Shown in pieces: positions 12,201 to 24,760 of a DNA stretch of 64,000 nucleotides. This DNA comes from Selaginella moellendorffii. Lineage: Eukaryota; Streptophyta; Lycopodiopsida; Selaginellales; Selaginellaceae. The stretch's first letter is position 1; each line of letters opens with the position of its first letter. The notes under the pieces were generated by a model. It saw only the letters and a list, made by a program, of their open reading frames with translations. It was not told where the DNA came from and ran no database searches. The stretch spans positions 462,365 through 526,364 of the forward strand of contig NW_003314319.1 in assembly GCF_000143415.4 (NCBI RefSeq). The letters are read 5' to 3'. The translations under genes and the position numbers were made by a program.

Positions 12201-15200
12201 TCAATCTTTGATTAACGTCTAACACTTCTTCTCAAGTGAATACTATCATCTGAAAAACCAAATTGAGTCCGAAATGTTTACAGCAGGAGAAGGGAAGCCT
12301 TCACAGTATTTTCGTGATCTGTCAAAAGACGAGCAGCAATCTAAGCTGCGGGACAGATTGAAGAAGTACTGTCAAAAGGTATGCATTCACCTCTATATGC
12401 CTTGGGTCACATGTGCTTTGCCCAGGTTTATAAGCGAGTACTTGATAAACCGACAACAGAACAGCGGGTAGCGGGAGTGTGCATGCGCGAAAATTCCTTT
12501 TATGTGGATACAGTTCGGAGGTAGAAGATATTGTCTTTGGATTTTTCTCAATTTAATTTGTTTGTTTGTTTTTTTGTTTTTTTTTTTTTCCTTTTGGTAA
12601 GTTTTCGAGACCGAAGATACGAGTACAAAACCCTTAATAAGGTGTGGAAGGGAAAATTGACGGAGGCGAAGTCAAGCGGGAATTCTATCAAAATTCAAGA
12701 AGCTCAAGTTGCGTTAACTTGTTGTCTTCTACACGTACTAATCTTTTTGAACTTCAGGATATGGTGGTTTTATATGATTCACTGCAACTTGCACACAAGT
12801 GTATTCTTAACTCATTTTACGGCTACGTCATGAGAAAGTAAGCTTTATGCATTCATCTATTAACGTGGTTGATTCTGCTTGTTTGTGTATCCAGAGGAGC
12901 CCGGTGGTATTCTATGGAAATGGCAGGAATTGTGACATATACAGGAGCAAAAATCATCCAAAATGCACGGATACTTGTCGAACAAATCGGAAAACCGTTG
13001 GAGCTGGATACAGACGGGATCTGGTGTGCTTTACCAGCATCTTTTCCTGAAAACTTTGTTTTTCGTACAAAGTGAGTATCCAAATCTCTATGCCGCTTAA
13101 CAGTTCTCCTATCAGAGATAAAAAACTTCCGATTTCGTACCCGTGTGTGATGCTTAACGTGGATGTCGCGTTAAACAACACCAACCATCAATACCAGGTA
13201 TCCGCATGTGTTCTCACGACTCCCTTAACTTTGAAATGTAGACACTGGCAGACGCTACGGAACGTACTTACCGAACAAGTAGCGAATGCTCAATTGAATT
13301 TGAGGTTGATGGACCGTATAAGGTAAATCATGTTTAAGTTATGCAAGCTGAACTTTACTTCTTCTTTAGGCAATGATACTCCCGGCCTCTAAAGAAGAGG
13401 GAGTGCTTATTAAAAAGCGCTATGCGGTCTTCAATGATGACGGAACACTTGCCGAGCTAAAAGGCTTTGAAGTAAAGCGGCGAGGTGAACTTAAACTTAT
13501 AAAGGTTTTTCAGGTACGCTGTAGCTTATGTTCATGCGTATATTTCAGTTGTGCTTTTCACAGGCAGAAGTTTTCGAGAAATTTCTTCAAGGTAGTACGC
13601 TCGAAGAATGTTATGACGCTGTAGCGGCCGTTGCTGACAGGTGGCTGGATATGTTAGAGGTTGTTTCATTTTTATACTTGAACTGATCTAAGTAACTTAA
13701 CCCTTTTCTCTAAATAATGATAGAATCAAGGAGCAGATGTGGCTGATAGTGAGCTTCTTGACTACATATCGGAATCAAGTACAATGAGCAAGTCCCTCGC
13801 CGATTATGGCGATAAAAAATCCTGTGCTACCACCACGGCTAAGCGGCTAGCTGATTTTCTTGGTGAAGCTATGGTGAAGGATAAGGGGTTGAGCTGTCGT
13901 TATATTGTTGCCCGGGATCCTCAGGTAAAGAAGTTCGATTCTGCTCCTCGGCGACTTAAATTTGATAATTTCAGGGCTCACCTGTTAGCGAACGTGCAGT
14001 ACCCGTTGCTATATTTGAGACTGAAGCTGGTATAACTGTGTCTAAGTTTATTTGAGTATTAACACAACGTTTTTACAGAGGTTATGAGAGCATACTTGAG
14101 AAAATGGTGCAAGGTGTCCGCTGATGCAGATTTTCGCTCTATAGTCGATTGGTCATACTACAGACAACGGTTAGCGTCCACTATACAAAAGATTATCACA
14201 ATTCCTGCTGCGATGCAGAAGGTAAATAATCACTTCTCACAGCAACTTAGTCTAAAAATGTAAATGCAGGTAGCCAATCCTGTTCCTAGAGTTAGTCATC
14301 CAGACTGGTTGTGGAAGAGAGTTCGTGAAAAGGATGACAAATATCGGCAAAAAAGCATATTTGATGCTTTTAAGCCCATAACAAACGCAGATGTTGACAA
14401 TGAGGCTTTGGTTGGTGACTTGGAGGATATATGTGGTGGCAAGGAAACTTGCTCTTCGAAAGGGCTCAATGCTGAAGTTGAAACTGCTGCAACAGCGAAT
14501 ACAGAACCTCTCTGCACCTCTGATGGAGATGATTATGGAGCATGGCTCGATAAACGAAAAAGAAAGTGGAAAGATGTTCGTGAGAAACGAAAGCGTCTCA
14601 GGTATTTTTTTTCTTTTTACTTTACATGGTTCTTAATCGATGAGAAATAATATATATGCTGCTACATTAGACAAGGTCCTGAACCTCGACACACAGACAA
14701 CAGATTGAACAGGTCAAAAAAGGGAAATAGTGTAAATACATTTTTTCAGAATCGAGAGGCTTCATTAACACGGTCACATTGGGAGGTACTAAATTTGAAA
14801 TTTAACTCTCTGGACCACGCATTTTGGATGCGCATTTCAGGTTTTGCAGTTTGAGGCCACTGAAAAGCCTGGAAATTTCATTGCTTGGGTAGTGGCTGGT
14901 AGTTCCATGTACAAGGTCCCCGTAAAGGTGTCACGAATTTTTTACCTGAATACGCGTGCTATAGTTTCCGAAGATTATCCTGGAAAGCGTGTCAGCCGAG
15001 TGCTACCTCACGGGAAAGCCTGTTTTAATCTTATTGAGGTCTGTTATAGCACGATAATTTTTTTTTCCTTTGATGTGGCTAATCATCTGAATCCTTTTTT
15101 GAGCACAGGTCATTTTGGACGAAGAGCAGTACAAGCAGGCTAAAAAGGATGTTGTAGCTCATCTGTCGGATCCAGAAGTTGAGGTACAAGCTCAATGTTT

Positions 15201-18200
15201 GCTAAGCAGTTCGTGAGGTTTTGAGATGTGAACAGGGAGTTTACGAGACTAGATTGCCTCTCGTACTTCAAGCCATTCTTCAACTCGGCTGTGTTTGCTC
15301 TGTTGACGTTAAAGCGCAAAAGCGGAGCTTAAACGAAGGGTGGTCGCTAGAAGAATTGCACATGAAGACCACTACTGAGTGCTCTTATCTGGCAGATAAC
15401 GTCTCCTTTATCTACTTATATCACAGGTGCACACATTGCTATTGATGAACTTGTTAAACTGACATATCGTTTTTTTCAGCGCATTTGAGCCCCGTGGCTG
15501 TTATGCCTTGTATGCTCCTTTGGCCGCAAAAGTTCTCGTTATCATTGTCAATCCGTCAGTCAACAAGGAGGTGTCAACAAACTGGTTAGAAAGGCAGTTT
15601 CGCGACTCACTTCGGACACAAGAGTCATCGGTCATGGAAGAATTCAACATGGATACATCAGACGTTAACTTCGAGGTATGTTTTTGAGGATCAGCACTAT
15701 TTTGACAAGCTTTCAATCTGCAGATAGAATATTTGGCTACATATGCTGAAGCTGGAAGGCGTTTGCAAAGGACTTTGCATGATTATTTGTACGTTGGGAT
15801 ACCGTTATTCGTCCTTTAAAAAAACACCTGCAGGGACCAGTTTCGGAGGCCTGCCGTGGCGATTGTAGAATGTCCGTCCATGGAAAACATTGTGGCTCAT
15901 GTTCCGGCTATTTTGGAGGTTCCTCGAGTTCAAGTTCCTTGGAATTCACGTCACAGTGACTATAAGGTGGGCATTATGTTTTTTTCTGAAGCACTTCTAA
16001 ATATACGTGAGTCGCTTGTGGACAGCTTCTTGGATGGCAACCAGTAGCTGCAAAATTAGCAATGCAGCGTTGTGCTGCCTCACCATCCTGGCTTTCGGAA
16101 AGAATTGCACTTTGTCGATACGCTCATGTGAGTTTACGTCTTTATATTTCGTGTATCGTGTACAAACATGAATTCAGGTTCCGCTGGGCAATTTGGACTC
16201 AGACTGGATTCTTTTCACTGCGGATGCATTTTACGCACGAGTGCTGAAGGACAATCAGCATGTATTTCTCTTATCATATCCGTTTTTGTTCCTGAGTTAA
16301 TGTTTCTGCAGGTTTTGTGGATATCTGATGATGGCTTACCGGATCTTGGAGGTGTTCCACAAGACGAACCAAGCTTTACAGATGTGGTGCGAGAATAGTC
16401 TATTGGCTTGTTGGTGTTGACGCGATTGTTTAACAGGTTCAGCAACCGTCTTTGTGCTATCCTGGTGCTTACAGAAGTGTTACTATTGAGCTCAAGGTAC
16501 ACTCCGTCTTCCAATTTCATCTCGGACAACATGTTCTCTTCCTTGATGTAGATAAATCATCTGGCAGTCAATGCTCTTTTAAAGAGCACTCAAGTAAATG
16601 AGCTGGAAGGAGGAGCGTTGCTAGGCTTTGAGCTTGATGCAACTGGTTCCAATCTTCGTCAAGTGGGAGGTTCCTGGGATGAAACCAATTCTTGTGCGCC
16701 TGCTTTCGGTCTTCTAAAACAGATGGTATCTGGGTGGTTAGTCGATGCCATGTCCTCTGCAAACGTTTTCGCCGATGTTCTTTTGCAGAACTTGTACAGA
16801 TGGCTTTGCAGGTGCTTCGGCCGTTGACAGTTCTTATGCTTATTCTAACTTTATGCTGCAGTCCACTGTCGAAGCTTCATGATCCATCATTGCACCGGCT
16901 TTTACATAAGGTGAATTGTTTCCTTCGGAACTGCAAAATCTAGATTCTAACTATAATCAATGCAGGTCATGCAGAAGGTGTATGCACTTTTGCTGGCTGA
17001 ACTTCGAAAGCTTGGAGCTACCATTGTGTATGGGAGTTTTTCGCGAATCATAATCGGGACAGGAAAACACAACGTTGAGGCTGCCAAAAACTACTGTGAT
17101 CACCTTTTAAAAACACTGCAAACCAGGTTAGTGTCCAGTCGCGGCGATTCCGTTTCTTCAATCTTCTGTTCGTAGAGAAATGTTCGAGTGGATTGAGCTT
17201 GAGCCTCAACGTTATTGGCATTCCATTTTATTCATGGACCAGGTAAATCATGATTGGTTTCTTGCTTGTTGCATGTAACATCTGCTGTGCAGTACAACTA
17301 TGGCGCTATCCAAGCCAAAGTTTCATCTGAAGACAATTCTGAGGAATTTGAAATTGTTTCATCCTGGAATATAGCCGAGTATTTGCCGAAGGCTATTCAG
17401 GAGTTTTTCATCGTCGTGGTGTCGGAGTTTATCTATCTCCCATGGAAACACGCGCAAGAAACTATCGCAGCGAGATCATTTTCCTTCTCATCAACCCCAT
17501 CTGTGACTGTTGCCGCCGCTGCTGACGCTGACGCCCTGGAAACATCATTTTTGAAAGAACAGGTTCGTCTGGCATTTCGATGCGACCTTCATTATCTGAA
17601 ATTTGTGCAGATTGAGTCATATTTTACAGACAAGCTGTTGAGAATCGTAAGAGATATTCAACGGCACTTCACGGCTTCCAGAGACGTGGACGACTTCAAG
17701 TTCCCGAATCTAGCTGGCTCTCATTTAGCTCTGGGTGACGCAGCTCTCGAGTTCATCAAGTATATTTATGCTGCAATGTCCCTTGATCACCGCGTGCAGC
17801 ATTCTGTTCAGGTTTGTATGTTCTTTAGTGCTTTTTCTTTATAGAGCTCACGTTCTTTTTCCTTTGAAGGTTATGAGAAAGAACTTGCTTAGGCTGGTTC
17901 ATGTGAGGGAGTTTGCACCCGAGGCTCAATTCCACGACCCTTGTCTATCGTTTACCCTTCCGAACGTCATTTGCAGGTACTTTCCCTTGGTGAGCTTTCT
18001 GATTAAAACTTTTGTATTCAGCTACTGCAATGACTGCCGAGACCTCGACTTGTGTCGGGATGCTGCCTTGCTTCAAAAGGACTGGCACTGTACAGTTCCT
18101 CAATGTGGACAAATGTACAACGTCCAATGGATTGAGAATGCATTACTCCAGATCGTTCGGCAGAGAGAGCGTCTTTACCATCTGCAGGACCTCAAGTGCG

Positions 18201-18441
18201 TGAAGTGCCGCCAGGTAGAATTCCCTATGACAAATACTGGCCTCGTCTCTAATCAAAATCACATCTTTATGCACAGATAAAAGCCGCACATATCACCGAG
18301 CAATGCTCCTGCGGTGGCAGCTTCGAGTGCGTAGAAAAGTCGGCCGAGTTCATGTCCAAAAGCCACGTATTCTTGAACATTGCGACTTACTATGGATTCG
18401 ACTTGCTGAAGGAGTGCATTGCGTGGATACTACTATCCTGA
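9271..18441 (+). CDS. POL2: DNA polymerase epsilon catalytic subunit A
   Basis: This is the leading-strand replicative polymerase and proofreading exonuclease of the nucleus. Roughly 50 small exons cover the whole protein. After an Arg/Gly-rich N-terminus come [18 protein letters not shown] (typical epsilon N-terminus), the exonuclease motifs FDIEATKLP (about 10500), [16 protein letters not shown] (about 10860) and [10 protein letters not shown] (about 11315), polymerase motif [17 protein letters not shown] (about 11960), [20 protein letters not shown] (about 12810-12925), and motif C LDTDGIW (about 13005). The diverged inactive second polymerase half follows. The C-terminal zinc modules are present: [13 protein letters not shown]...CTVPQCG (from about 18020) and CVKCRQ...CSCGGSFEC (about 18200-18335), ending [19 protein letters not shown]. 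The catalytic aspartates and exonuclease acids are intact. Start chosen at the first ATG; it precedes a 51-bp duplication. One intron (13198-13241) looks U12-type. Confidence 0.95.
9286..9387 (+). repeat. Perfect 51-bp tandem duplication inside the polymerase epsilon first exon
   Basis: Two identical 51-bp units (9286-9336 and 9337-9387) encode two copies of the 17-residue unit [17 protein letters not shown] with no mismatch. The period is a multiple of three, so the frame is kept. The duplicated segment is Arg/Gly-rich and lies ahead of the conserved polymerase N-terminus. Confidence 0.95.
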
Positions 18442-18542
18442 AAGCTCAACCAGGTATTTCCAAGGTTGCTCATTGCACAATAGTGTTTGTTAATATCAGG
18501 ATTCGAACCAGGGATCCCTGGTTTTGCGAGGGCTTTAGCTCC

Positions 18543-19845
18543 ATGGAAGGCGTCGTCCAGGCGGAGACGACGGCACCCAGCCCAGCTCCAGCCCCGGCTC
18601 CAGTACCATTTCCCAAGCTCCAGCTTCGCAACCCCTTCGTTTTCAAAATCGCCCAGATCACTACAGGCGCTGGCGTGGGATGTGGCGTCGGGATTGGCGT
18701 TGGCAGGCCGATTCAACTAGGTAACACTTTTGACAAACTTGGAATGGAGTCTCATCTTCTAGATGGTCCAAGAGTTCTTCTTGAGTGCTGCATTCTCATT
18801 TATGCGTCGGAGTGAATCGTGTTGACTGTTAAGTGTCATATATTTGCAGTTGAGGGGCCGCGTTGGGCTGACACACTTGTGAATTGCTACTGCCACATCA
18901 GGGGCGCTCTCCAGATTTGGGATACCAGTCCAGGACTTGAACCGGCTTCTCGGTAAATCTGGACGTTACTTCAATCAGTTCGTATGACTCTGTTCTTCCT
19001 AGGCTTCTCTCGCTAAAAACTCTCTCTTTTTCAACAGAAAGCGAAGCTGGGAATCAAGACTCTCGACGCTGGTATCGGCTGTGGGGTTGGAATCGGGCAT
19101 GGTTTCATGTTGGTCGGTATGTTTGTGCCACACAATGTATCCAAATTTTCCTGCGTTCTTTTTCCTTCTAGGTGTGGGCTTGAAACAAGGAGTGACGGAA
19201 CAATTGCTGCAATTTGCTCAGGTTTGTTGCTCAGTTTACGAAACATCAAAACTGAAAGTTTCGGTGTAGGATAGCGGGGCGGCACTCGCTAGTCGCTTCG
19301 GTCCACACTTGGGACCACTGGCTGTCGTGGATAGCAAGATGTTACTTCCTGGATCCAACTTGATAAGTCCAAATCCCGCAGGACCTTCGTCTCCCAGTTC
19401 TCCACCCGCAGCTCGAGCGAACGTTTTAGCGAGCTACATACCGGCCGCGTCAACGCCTCCCCATGCTCCAATCCAAATGCCAGGCTCGACTTCGTCGCAA
19501 ACACAAACCAGCGAGGTTGGAACTTGTTATAATATTTGCTCACGCTCTTGAATCTAAAGCCACTCGTCCCGCAGGTCGAGAGGTTGAGACTGGAGAAAGA
19601 GATCCTTCAAACTGTAAGGAGCTTTCTTCTATCCTTTACGTTTCTTCTAACCAAAAATACTTGGGCAGCTTTTGCGACAGCAAAGACAGATCGAGGACTT
19701 GAACGAGGAGTTGAAAGCATTGCGAGAAGGGAAAGAAGTGACACCTGCACCACCACGGCCACAGTCCACTGCCCCGAGATTGGCAAGCAGCGACCACTGG
19801 GATCGGTGCTTCGAGTGCCGGAGAAGAGCTCGAAGAAGATCATAG
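18543..19845 (+). CDS. Glycine-rich plant protein of unknown function with C-terminal coiled coil
   Basis: The gene starts 101 bp after the polymerase epsilon stop, on the same strand. It encodes a Pro/Ala-rich N-terminus, then LRNPFVFKIAQITTGAGVGCGVGIGVGRP (split over glycine repeats), and after a splice from 18721 to 18902 LSRFGIPVQDLNRLL. A further acceptor around 19043 gives AKLGIKTLDAGIGCGVGIGHG, then GVGLKQGVTEQLLQFAQ, a Ser/Pro/Ala-rich linker, and a short coiled coil (VERLRLEKEILQ, RQQRQIEDLNEELKALREGK). Two GxGxGCGVGIG blocks could each form a membrane hairpin. The layout resembles small plastid-envelope glycine-rich proteins such as TGD5, but that is only a structural likeness. I recall plant homologues of unknown function and propose no role. 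The gene ends 60 bp from the convergent phosphatase-family gene. Confidence 0.7.
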
Positions 19846-19904
19846 CCTTGAGGCTTAGAACGAGAGGGAAAGAAAAAAGTTTTGTTTGAAGCATTCTTTG
19901 ATCC

Positions 19905-21574
19905 TTACGACCACCCAATGTCAACAGTGACAAGGTGGTGATCTGAGGTACCTCTAGAGGACACCACTTTGTATGAGCCCGGGATAAATCTGTACTGAAG
20001 ATGTGGTGACGCGAGTATATAGTCGATCCGCGTGTTGTGCTTGCAAGTCCCTTGAATCTCTGTGTGTTAAAACTCACGAGCAGCGTTACAAAGTAAGAAG
20101 AGTGCGAAGGGTTCCCACCTTGGCCGCGAACCAGTGCTGGAATTTCCGGAGAGGCCACCGCGCAAGAATCCATGTAACCTTTCTCGACCAGCAATCTCTC
20201 CATAACATCAGACCTGGGAGCCATTTTCCTGTTCTCCGCTCGCAGCTGGAAACACAGCGAGAAAGCAAGGATCATGGAGTCTTCACGTAACCTGGCAAGC
20301 TTGGAAGAAAGAGCTTGCCTTGGCTATCTCGGCCCAGCGCTCCTGGGAGTAGTCTGGCCGGTTGAGAGAGTTAAGGTCGCCGGCTAGAAAATGCGGCACC
20401 TTTCTCGTGTCCTCCAGTATGGCCGAGACCTGTTTGATCCTCCAGTCCTCGTCCAGATGGTCGAGGTGAGTGCAGCAGTAGCAAACCTCTCCAAACGATG
20501 GCACGTCCACCACCACTTTGAGCAAGTTCCTGTGAGAAAACAATCGAGAGTTTCAGAGCTATTCACTCAAGATCTCCAGAGTGGTGCTTGCCTGTAGTCC
20601 GAAGAGTTGTATATCCTCTTGACGCTCGTACTCTTGATGGGCCACCGAGAAAGAATCGCGTTTCCAAACTCCGGCGCCCAGCTCTCCGCGTAAGCGTAGT
20701 GCATGCCCAGTGCTTCGGCCAGGTCCGTCAGCGGCGACATGCCTTTCTCCTCCTCGGCCCGGACTTCCTGGAGCGCTATCAAGTCCGCCTTGGAGTCTCT
20801 CAGCACTTCAAACACCGAGGCCTTGTGGAAGCTCTTCGCGAAGAGCGGGGTGCCCAGCTCGATGCAGGGGCTCGAGTGGAAGCTGTAAAACGGGTTTGGG
20901 CTGAAGGCCGGATTCACCTTCGAGCGGTGGTGGTGCGCGAAAACGGTTGCAATCGCCTCGGCTTCGACTTGGTCTGCTGGCGGACTGATCGGTTCCAGCA
21001 AGAGCGCACCAAGCGGCGGCGTTGGGCAAGATCCAAATGTGGGATTGTAGCAATCCATGCTGGAGTATCCTTCCAACGTTGCATGATTCAAAAGAGTGCA
21101 CGAAACGTTGACTGATGAGAGATCTAGATCTTCTGCATGAAAGTATAAGGTTTGAGACTTGTTACCTGGAACAGCAGAAGCTAACGAGAACATTGCGACG
21201 TTCATCGTTGCAAGCCTGACAGTTATCGAGGAATCCCCGGCGCCACTGCTACTGTTTCTCGAGAACACCCGCATGCTCGCGGACTTCGTGGATTCCACAA
21301 CACGGAATATGAATCTCGGCTGCGGCACCTGCTGGTTCTCACACCTACATTCCGCGCAGACCTGGCTGTGAACTCTCTGGAACTTGGTTGCAATCTTCTT
21401 CGCCAGTGATCTCATGCAAAAACGGAGTTGCACAATCTTGTCAGTGAAGTGTCTCCAACTCTTGGCCTGCTGCTGGGCTGCCTCGTCGTGCTCATCCTGC
21501 AAGCAATCTCTCTGCAGGACATCTGAAAGCTTTTCTTTGTTTGCTCCTTGCTCTGTTCCCGGTGTTGCTGCCAT
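19905..21574 (-). CDS. Endonuclease/exonuclease/phosphatase (DNase I-like) family protein
   Basis: A DNase I-fold protein close to the plant group of Arabidopsis At3g21530, as recalled. A basic N-terminal region of about 100 residues with two CxxC-like cysteine clusters (VCAECRCENQ) is followed by the domain start VRLATMNVAMFSLA. The catalytic glutamate lies in LIALQEVRAEEEKG, then AYAESWAPEFGNAILSRWP, TYLDHLDEDWRIKQ (read as THLDHLDEDWRIKQ), GDLNSLNRPDYS with the Asp and Asn pair, IDYILASPHLQYRFIPGSY, and the terminal TSDHHLVTVDIGW with the catalytic Asp-His. All expected catalytic residues are present, so activity is likely. Substrate is unknown: nucleic acid or a phospho-ester such as an inositol phosphate are possible for the fold. 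Start taken at MAATPGTEQ. Confidence 0.85.
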
Positions 21575-21894
21575 GCTAGAAAGACACTCACATCTGGAAG
21601 AGAATATACATAAAATCTGGACGTACAACGTAGCTATGACTCGTTTGCTTTTTATCTTTTGCAACTTTTACGGTCACGGGATCTGAGCCTTTTTGAACCG
21701 TTTTCCCTCCCGCACCGTGTTCAAATTTCCTCTGCCAGATCATGCGAAAGTTGGTGGGAGAGTCTCATGACATAATCAAAGCGGAATGAATCTACTGCTA
21801 GAATTAGACCTGAAGACCTTGCCACCATTACGACCGGGTCCAGACACAATACCCAATTCTAGAAGATCGCAGCCACCTCCACTCACAAATCCCT
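21575..21894. promoter_or_regulatory. Divergent promoter region, phosphatase-family gene / germin-like gene 1
   Basis: This 320-base space separates two genes transcribed away from each other. Part of it (about 21795-21880) has a degraded relative at about 24500-24590, showing that the germin-like gene was copied together with its upstream DNA. Confidence 0.55.
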
Positions 21895-21902
21895 TATAAA
21901 AA
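21895..21902 (+). promoter_or_regulatory. TATA box of germin-like gene 1
   Basis: TATAAAAA lies 45 bp before the start codon, implying a very short 5' UTR of about 15-25 nt. Confidence 0.65.
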
Positions 21903-21946
21903 GTCCCGAAGCTGGATGAATCCCTTTGCGAAGATTGTCTTTTAGA

Positions 21947-22618
21947 ATGGCTCGTCTTAGCACCGCCCTTGCTTTCGCTCTAGTTGCCACCATTTCATCC
22001 TCGCTTCTTGTGCAGGCAGCGGATGAAGATATGCTGCAGGACTTTTGTGTTGCGGACAATGCCTCCAAGATCAAGGTGAACGGCGTCATCTGCAAGGCGG
22101 CTGAGGATGTCAAAGCTGAGGACTTCAAGTCGAGCCTCCTGGCGACTCCCGGGAACACCGACAACAAGCTCGGCTCCAACGTCACGCTGGCGAGCGTCTC
22201 CAATTTCCCCGGTCTCAACACCTTTGGCGTCGCTCTTGCCCGCATCGACTACGCTCCCGGCGGCACCAATCCCCCCCACGTCCATCCCCGAGGAACCGAG
22301 CTGCTCTTCCTCCTGCACGGGACCCTCTACGTCGGGTTCGTCACCACCTTGCCGGACAACAAACTCTTCGCCCAAAAGCTCAATCCAGGGGATCTTTTCG
22401 TCTTCCCTCGGGGACTCATCCACTTCCAGCTCAATGTGGGAGAGGAGCCTGCGGTTGGGCTCGCTGGCTTCAACAGCCAGAACCCCGGGACGTCTCAAGT
22501 GGCCAGGGCGGTGTTTGATTCTAATCCTCCCATCAACGATGACGTGATCGCCAAGGCGTTCCAGATTGATGACCGTGCTCTCATCCAGAAGCTGAGAGAG
22601 CTCATCAGCATGACTTGA
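21947..22618 (+). CDS. GLP: Germin-like protein 1 (apoplastic cupin)
   Basis: An intronless 223-residue germin-like protein. A signal peptide (MARLSTALAFALVATISSSLLVQA) is followed by mature AADEDMLQDFCVAD and the first germin cysteine. The manganese-binding cupin motif 1 reads PPHVHPRGTELLFLLHGTL (two His and the Glu), and motif 2 reads PGDLFVFPRGLIHFQLN (third His). A glycosylation site NVT is present. Germin-like proteins are secreted hexamers; some have superoxide dismutase or oxalate oxidase activity, but many have neither shown. The absence of introns and near identity to the copy at 25478 indicate recent duplication. Start at MARL; an upstream in-frame codon is not ATG. Confidence 0.93.
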   Translation: MARLSTALAFALVATISSSLLVQAADEDMLQDFCVADNASKIKVNGVICKAAEDVKAEDFKSSLLATPGNTDNKLGSNVTLASVSNFPGLNTFGVALARIDYAPGGTNPPHVHPRGTELLFLLHGTLYVGFVTTLPDNKLFAQKLNPGDLFVFPRGLIHFQLNVGEEPAVGLAGFNSQNPGTSQVARAVFDSNPPINDDVIAKAFQIDDRALIQKLRELISMT

Positions 22619-24583
22619 ATGTTTCGTTGATTCTATTATTAGAGATTTTTATTAATAAACTCATAAGATCGTTTCATTTTAAATGTGCAATATAAACATT
22701 GAGAATTTGACTCACTTGCATTGGCCTTGGTAGATTACTTCAGCTTTTGATTACACGCAACAATCTCCCATGCAAAGCAAAACTTCTAGAAGGCTGATGC
22801 CTACAATATGGCCAAATTTATAGTGCACCATTTTCTGAGAGCACCAGACGGTTTTAAAGAGCATTAACCAAAACTGCACTAAGCTTGGGGAAGTTGGTAG
22901 CAAATTTGCCAAAAAATAACCTACATAGAAGTAATGGATTTTACTTGTTAACGCTGCTCGCCCATGGGGAATTTGGTTAAGTTCATTTATATAGGTGTTG
23001 CAGGCAATTGTGTCATCTGGTTGCTCCAAGGAGAAAGTTTTCGCTGTTGAAATTAAGAGAGAACTGATGTTGATATCCAATTAAACTACATGACATTATG
23101 TTTTTGAACAAGACTTATATGGTGATATTTGATAATGCCATAATGGCATAATTAATAATGCCCTTTAAGGTATTTTTGCTTCAGTTAGGCAAGGCGGAAT
23201 ACCCTTGCTAACGTATATAAAACTTTTGATATTCCAAAACGTATATTATGAAATTGATTCTGGTTTACAAAACAATCATTAGCACAAAACATCAGAACCT
23301 TTAGAAAGATTGATTTTAATAACGAATTTGAGGTTTCTTTTCTAATTTTTTTATTATAATGATTCAACAAAAGAAAAAGGTGTCTCTTAAAAATATTACA
23401 ATTAGCACCATATTGCCATGTAAAGTCGACTCAATTCTAGAGAAGTAATTTCAAACCATAAAATGAATGTTGTAGCTTGTATACTAAATGTTTCTGATCG
23501 TACGCAATATAAACTTTTGGTTGTTGCATGTAAATAGTTTTTGGTTTGTTTGTGGTAGTGGATATAACTAGAATATACTTGCATTTTCTGGGATATTCTA
23601 CCATCAAACGGTTTTATTCATTAATCTCGTATTTATAATTTTGACCCTTCTTATAGTTTATAGAATTCCTAGTATATTTTAGCTTATTCTACCATATAAA
23701 GGCTAATATGTTCTCAAACTAATCTTGTATTTATAAATTATAAATTTTCCTAAACATGACTGGGATGGATTGATTCATTGCAGTAAATAATTATAACTAT
23801 ATATACTATTAAAAACCTTGAGATTCCAGGTCTTTACCTCACCATTACCCTCTTTTTCCCCATAGAATTTGAAGTTTCACCTAGTCTCTGTAATGTATAC
23901 AAACACAACACCACAACAAATCAAAGAAGTGAATGACAAAAAAGGTTAAATCATACTTTTAAGCTATCTATAGTGATTTAATCTGGAAAAAAATCTGGAA
24001 TTGATATATTGTGCAGATGAGAATAGAAAAATATTATTTCTAACTTTTTGAATATTTATAAAGCATTAACACGAAACAATGTAATGTAACTCATCATTAA
24101 AAAATCATCATCCTCTAGAATCAAAATAAATAAAATTTTAAATTTTAAATAATTTATAAATAAAATGCCTGTTTATGTCATAAAGAAAATTTAATAAGAG
24201 GTTAAATAAATCAAATAAGACATATTAGTTTAACATTTGATGAACACGACCCTGCTGAGTTTTAAGCAATTGGTTTATCTCTGTATGGTTTCTTCTTGCT
24301 GCTCTATCGCAAGCTCAAGAATACAGTTCGCGCCAGTGATATATGGTTCAAGTCTCTTATTTCTGAAAAAAAACTTATCATAAAGCTACTAATGGATCCT
24401 TTAGTTTGCACATGGGTAGCTTGGTTGTACTCTTTCCAAAAACTTTTCTTTATTTGCTCCTAGAGTATATGACTGGTTTGCATCGTGCTAACAGTTGGTG
24501 AGATATACGAATCCAATGCTAGAACCTAGACTTAAAGATGACCAGGTTCAGCCACAATAGTTCTAGAAGCCCTCTGGAAGATT
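22619..24583. other. AT-rich spacer between germin-like copies
   Basis: Nearly 2 kb with low GC and no supported gene. A short palindromic stretch around 23135-23160 (ATGCCAT A ATGGCAT) is the only structure noticed. From about 24500 the sequence resembles the region upstream of germin-like gene 1, marking the start of the decayed copy. Confidence 0.5.
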
Positions 24584-24760
24584 GCTCGTCTTAGTGGTTT
24601 GGAGAAGCGTCATGCTCGCTTCGCCAGTCGCGGACGAAGTCATGCTGCAGGGCTTTTGGACAATGCCTCCAAGATCAAGGAGAACGGGGCGTCAAACCCG
24701 AGGAATCCGCCTGCGGTTGCAAAGTTGGTAGCAAATCTGCCAAACGAATTTATAAGGAAC
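24584..24760 (+). pseudogene. Decayed germin-like protein copy
   Basis: The stretch GCTCGTCTTAG at 24584-24594 matches the start of germin-like gene 1 but its ATG is now TTG. It then retains pieces such as GCGGACGAAGTCATGCTGCAG, GACAATGCCTCCAAGATCAAG and GAACGG, separated by deletions and frame changes relative to both intact genes. After about 24700 a run related to the 3' flank of gene 1 (AAGTTGGTAGCAAATCTGCC, compare about 22888) follows. The whole cupin core is missing, so no germin protein can be made. Confidence 0.8.

Noticed and set aside
23130-23165. Palindrome ATGCCATAATGGCAT as a possible MITE end
   Set aside because: Only one short palindrome; no paired terminal repeats or target duplication were found nearby.
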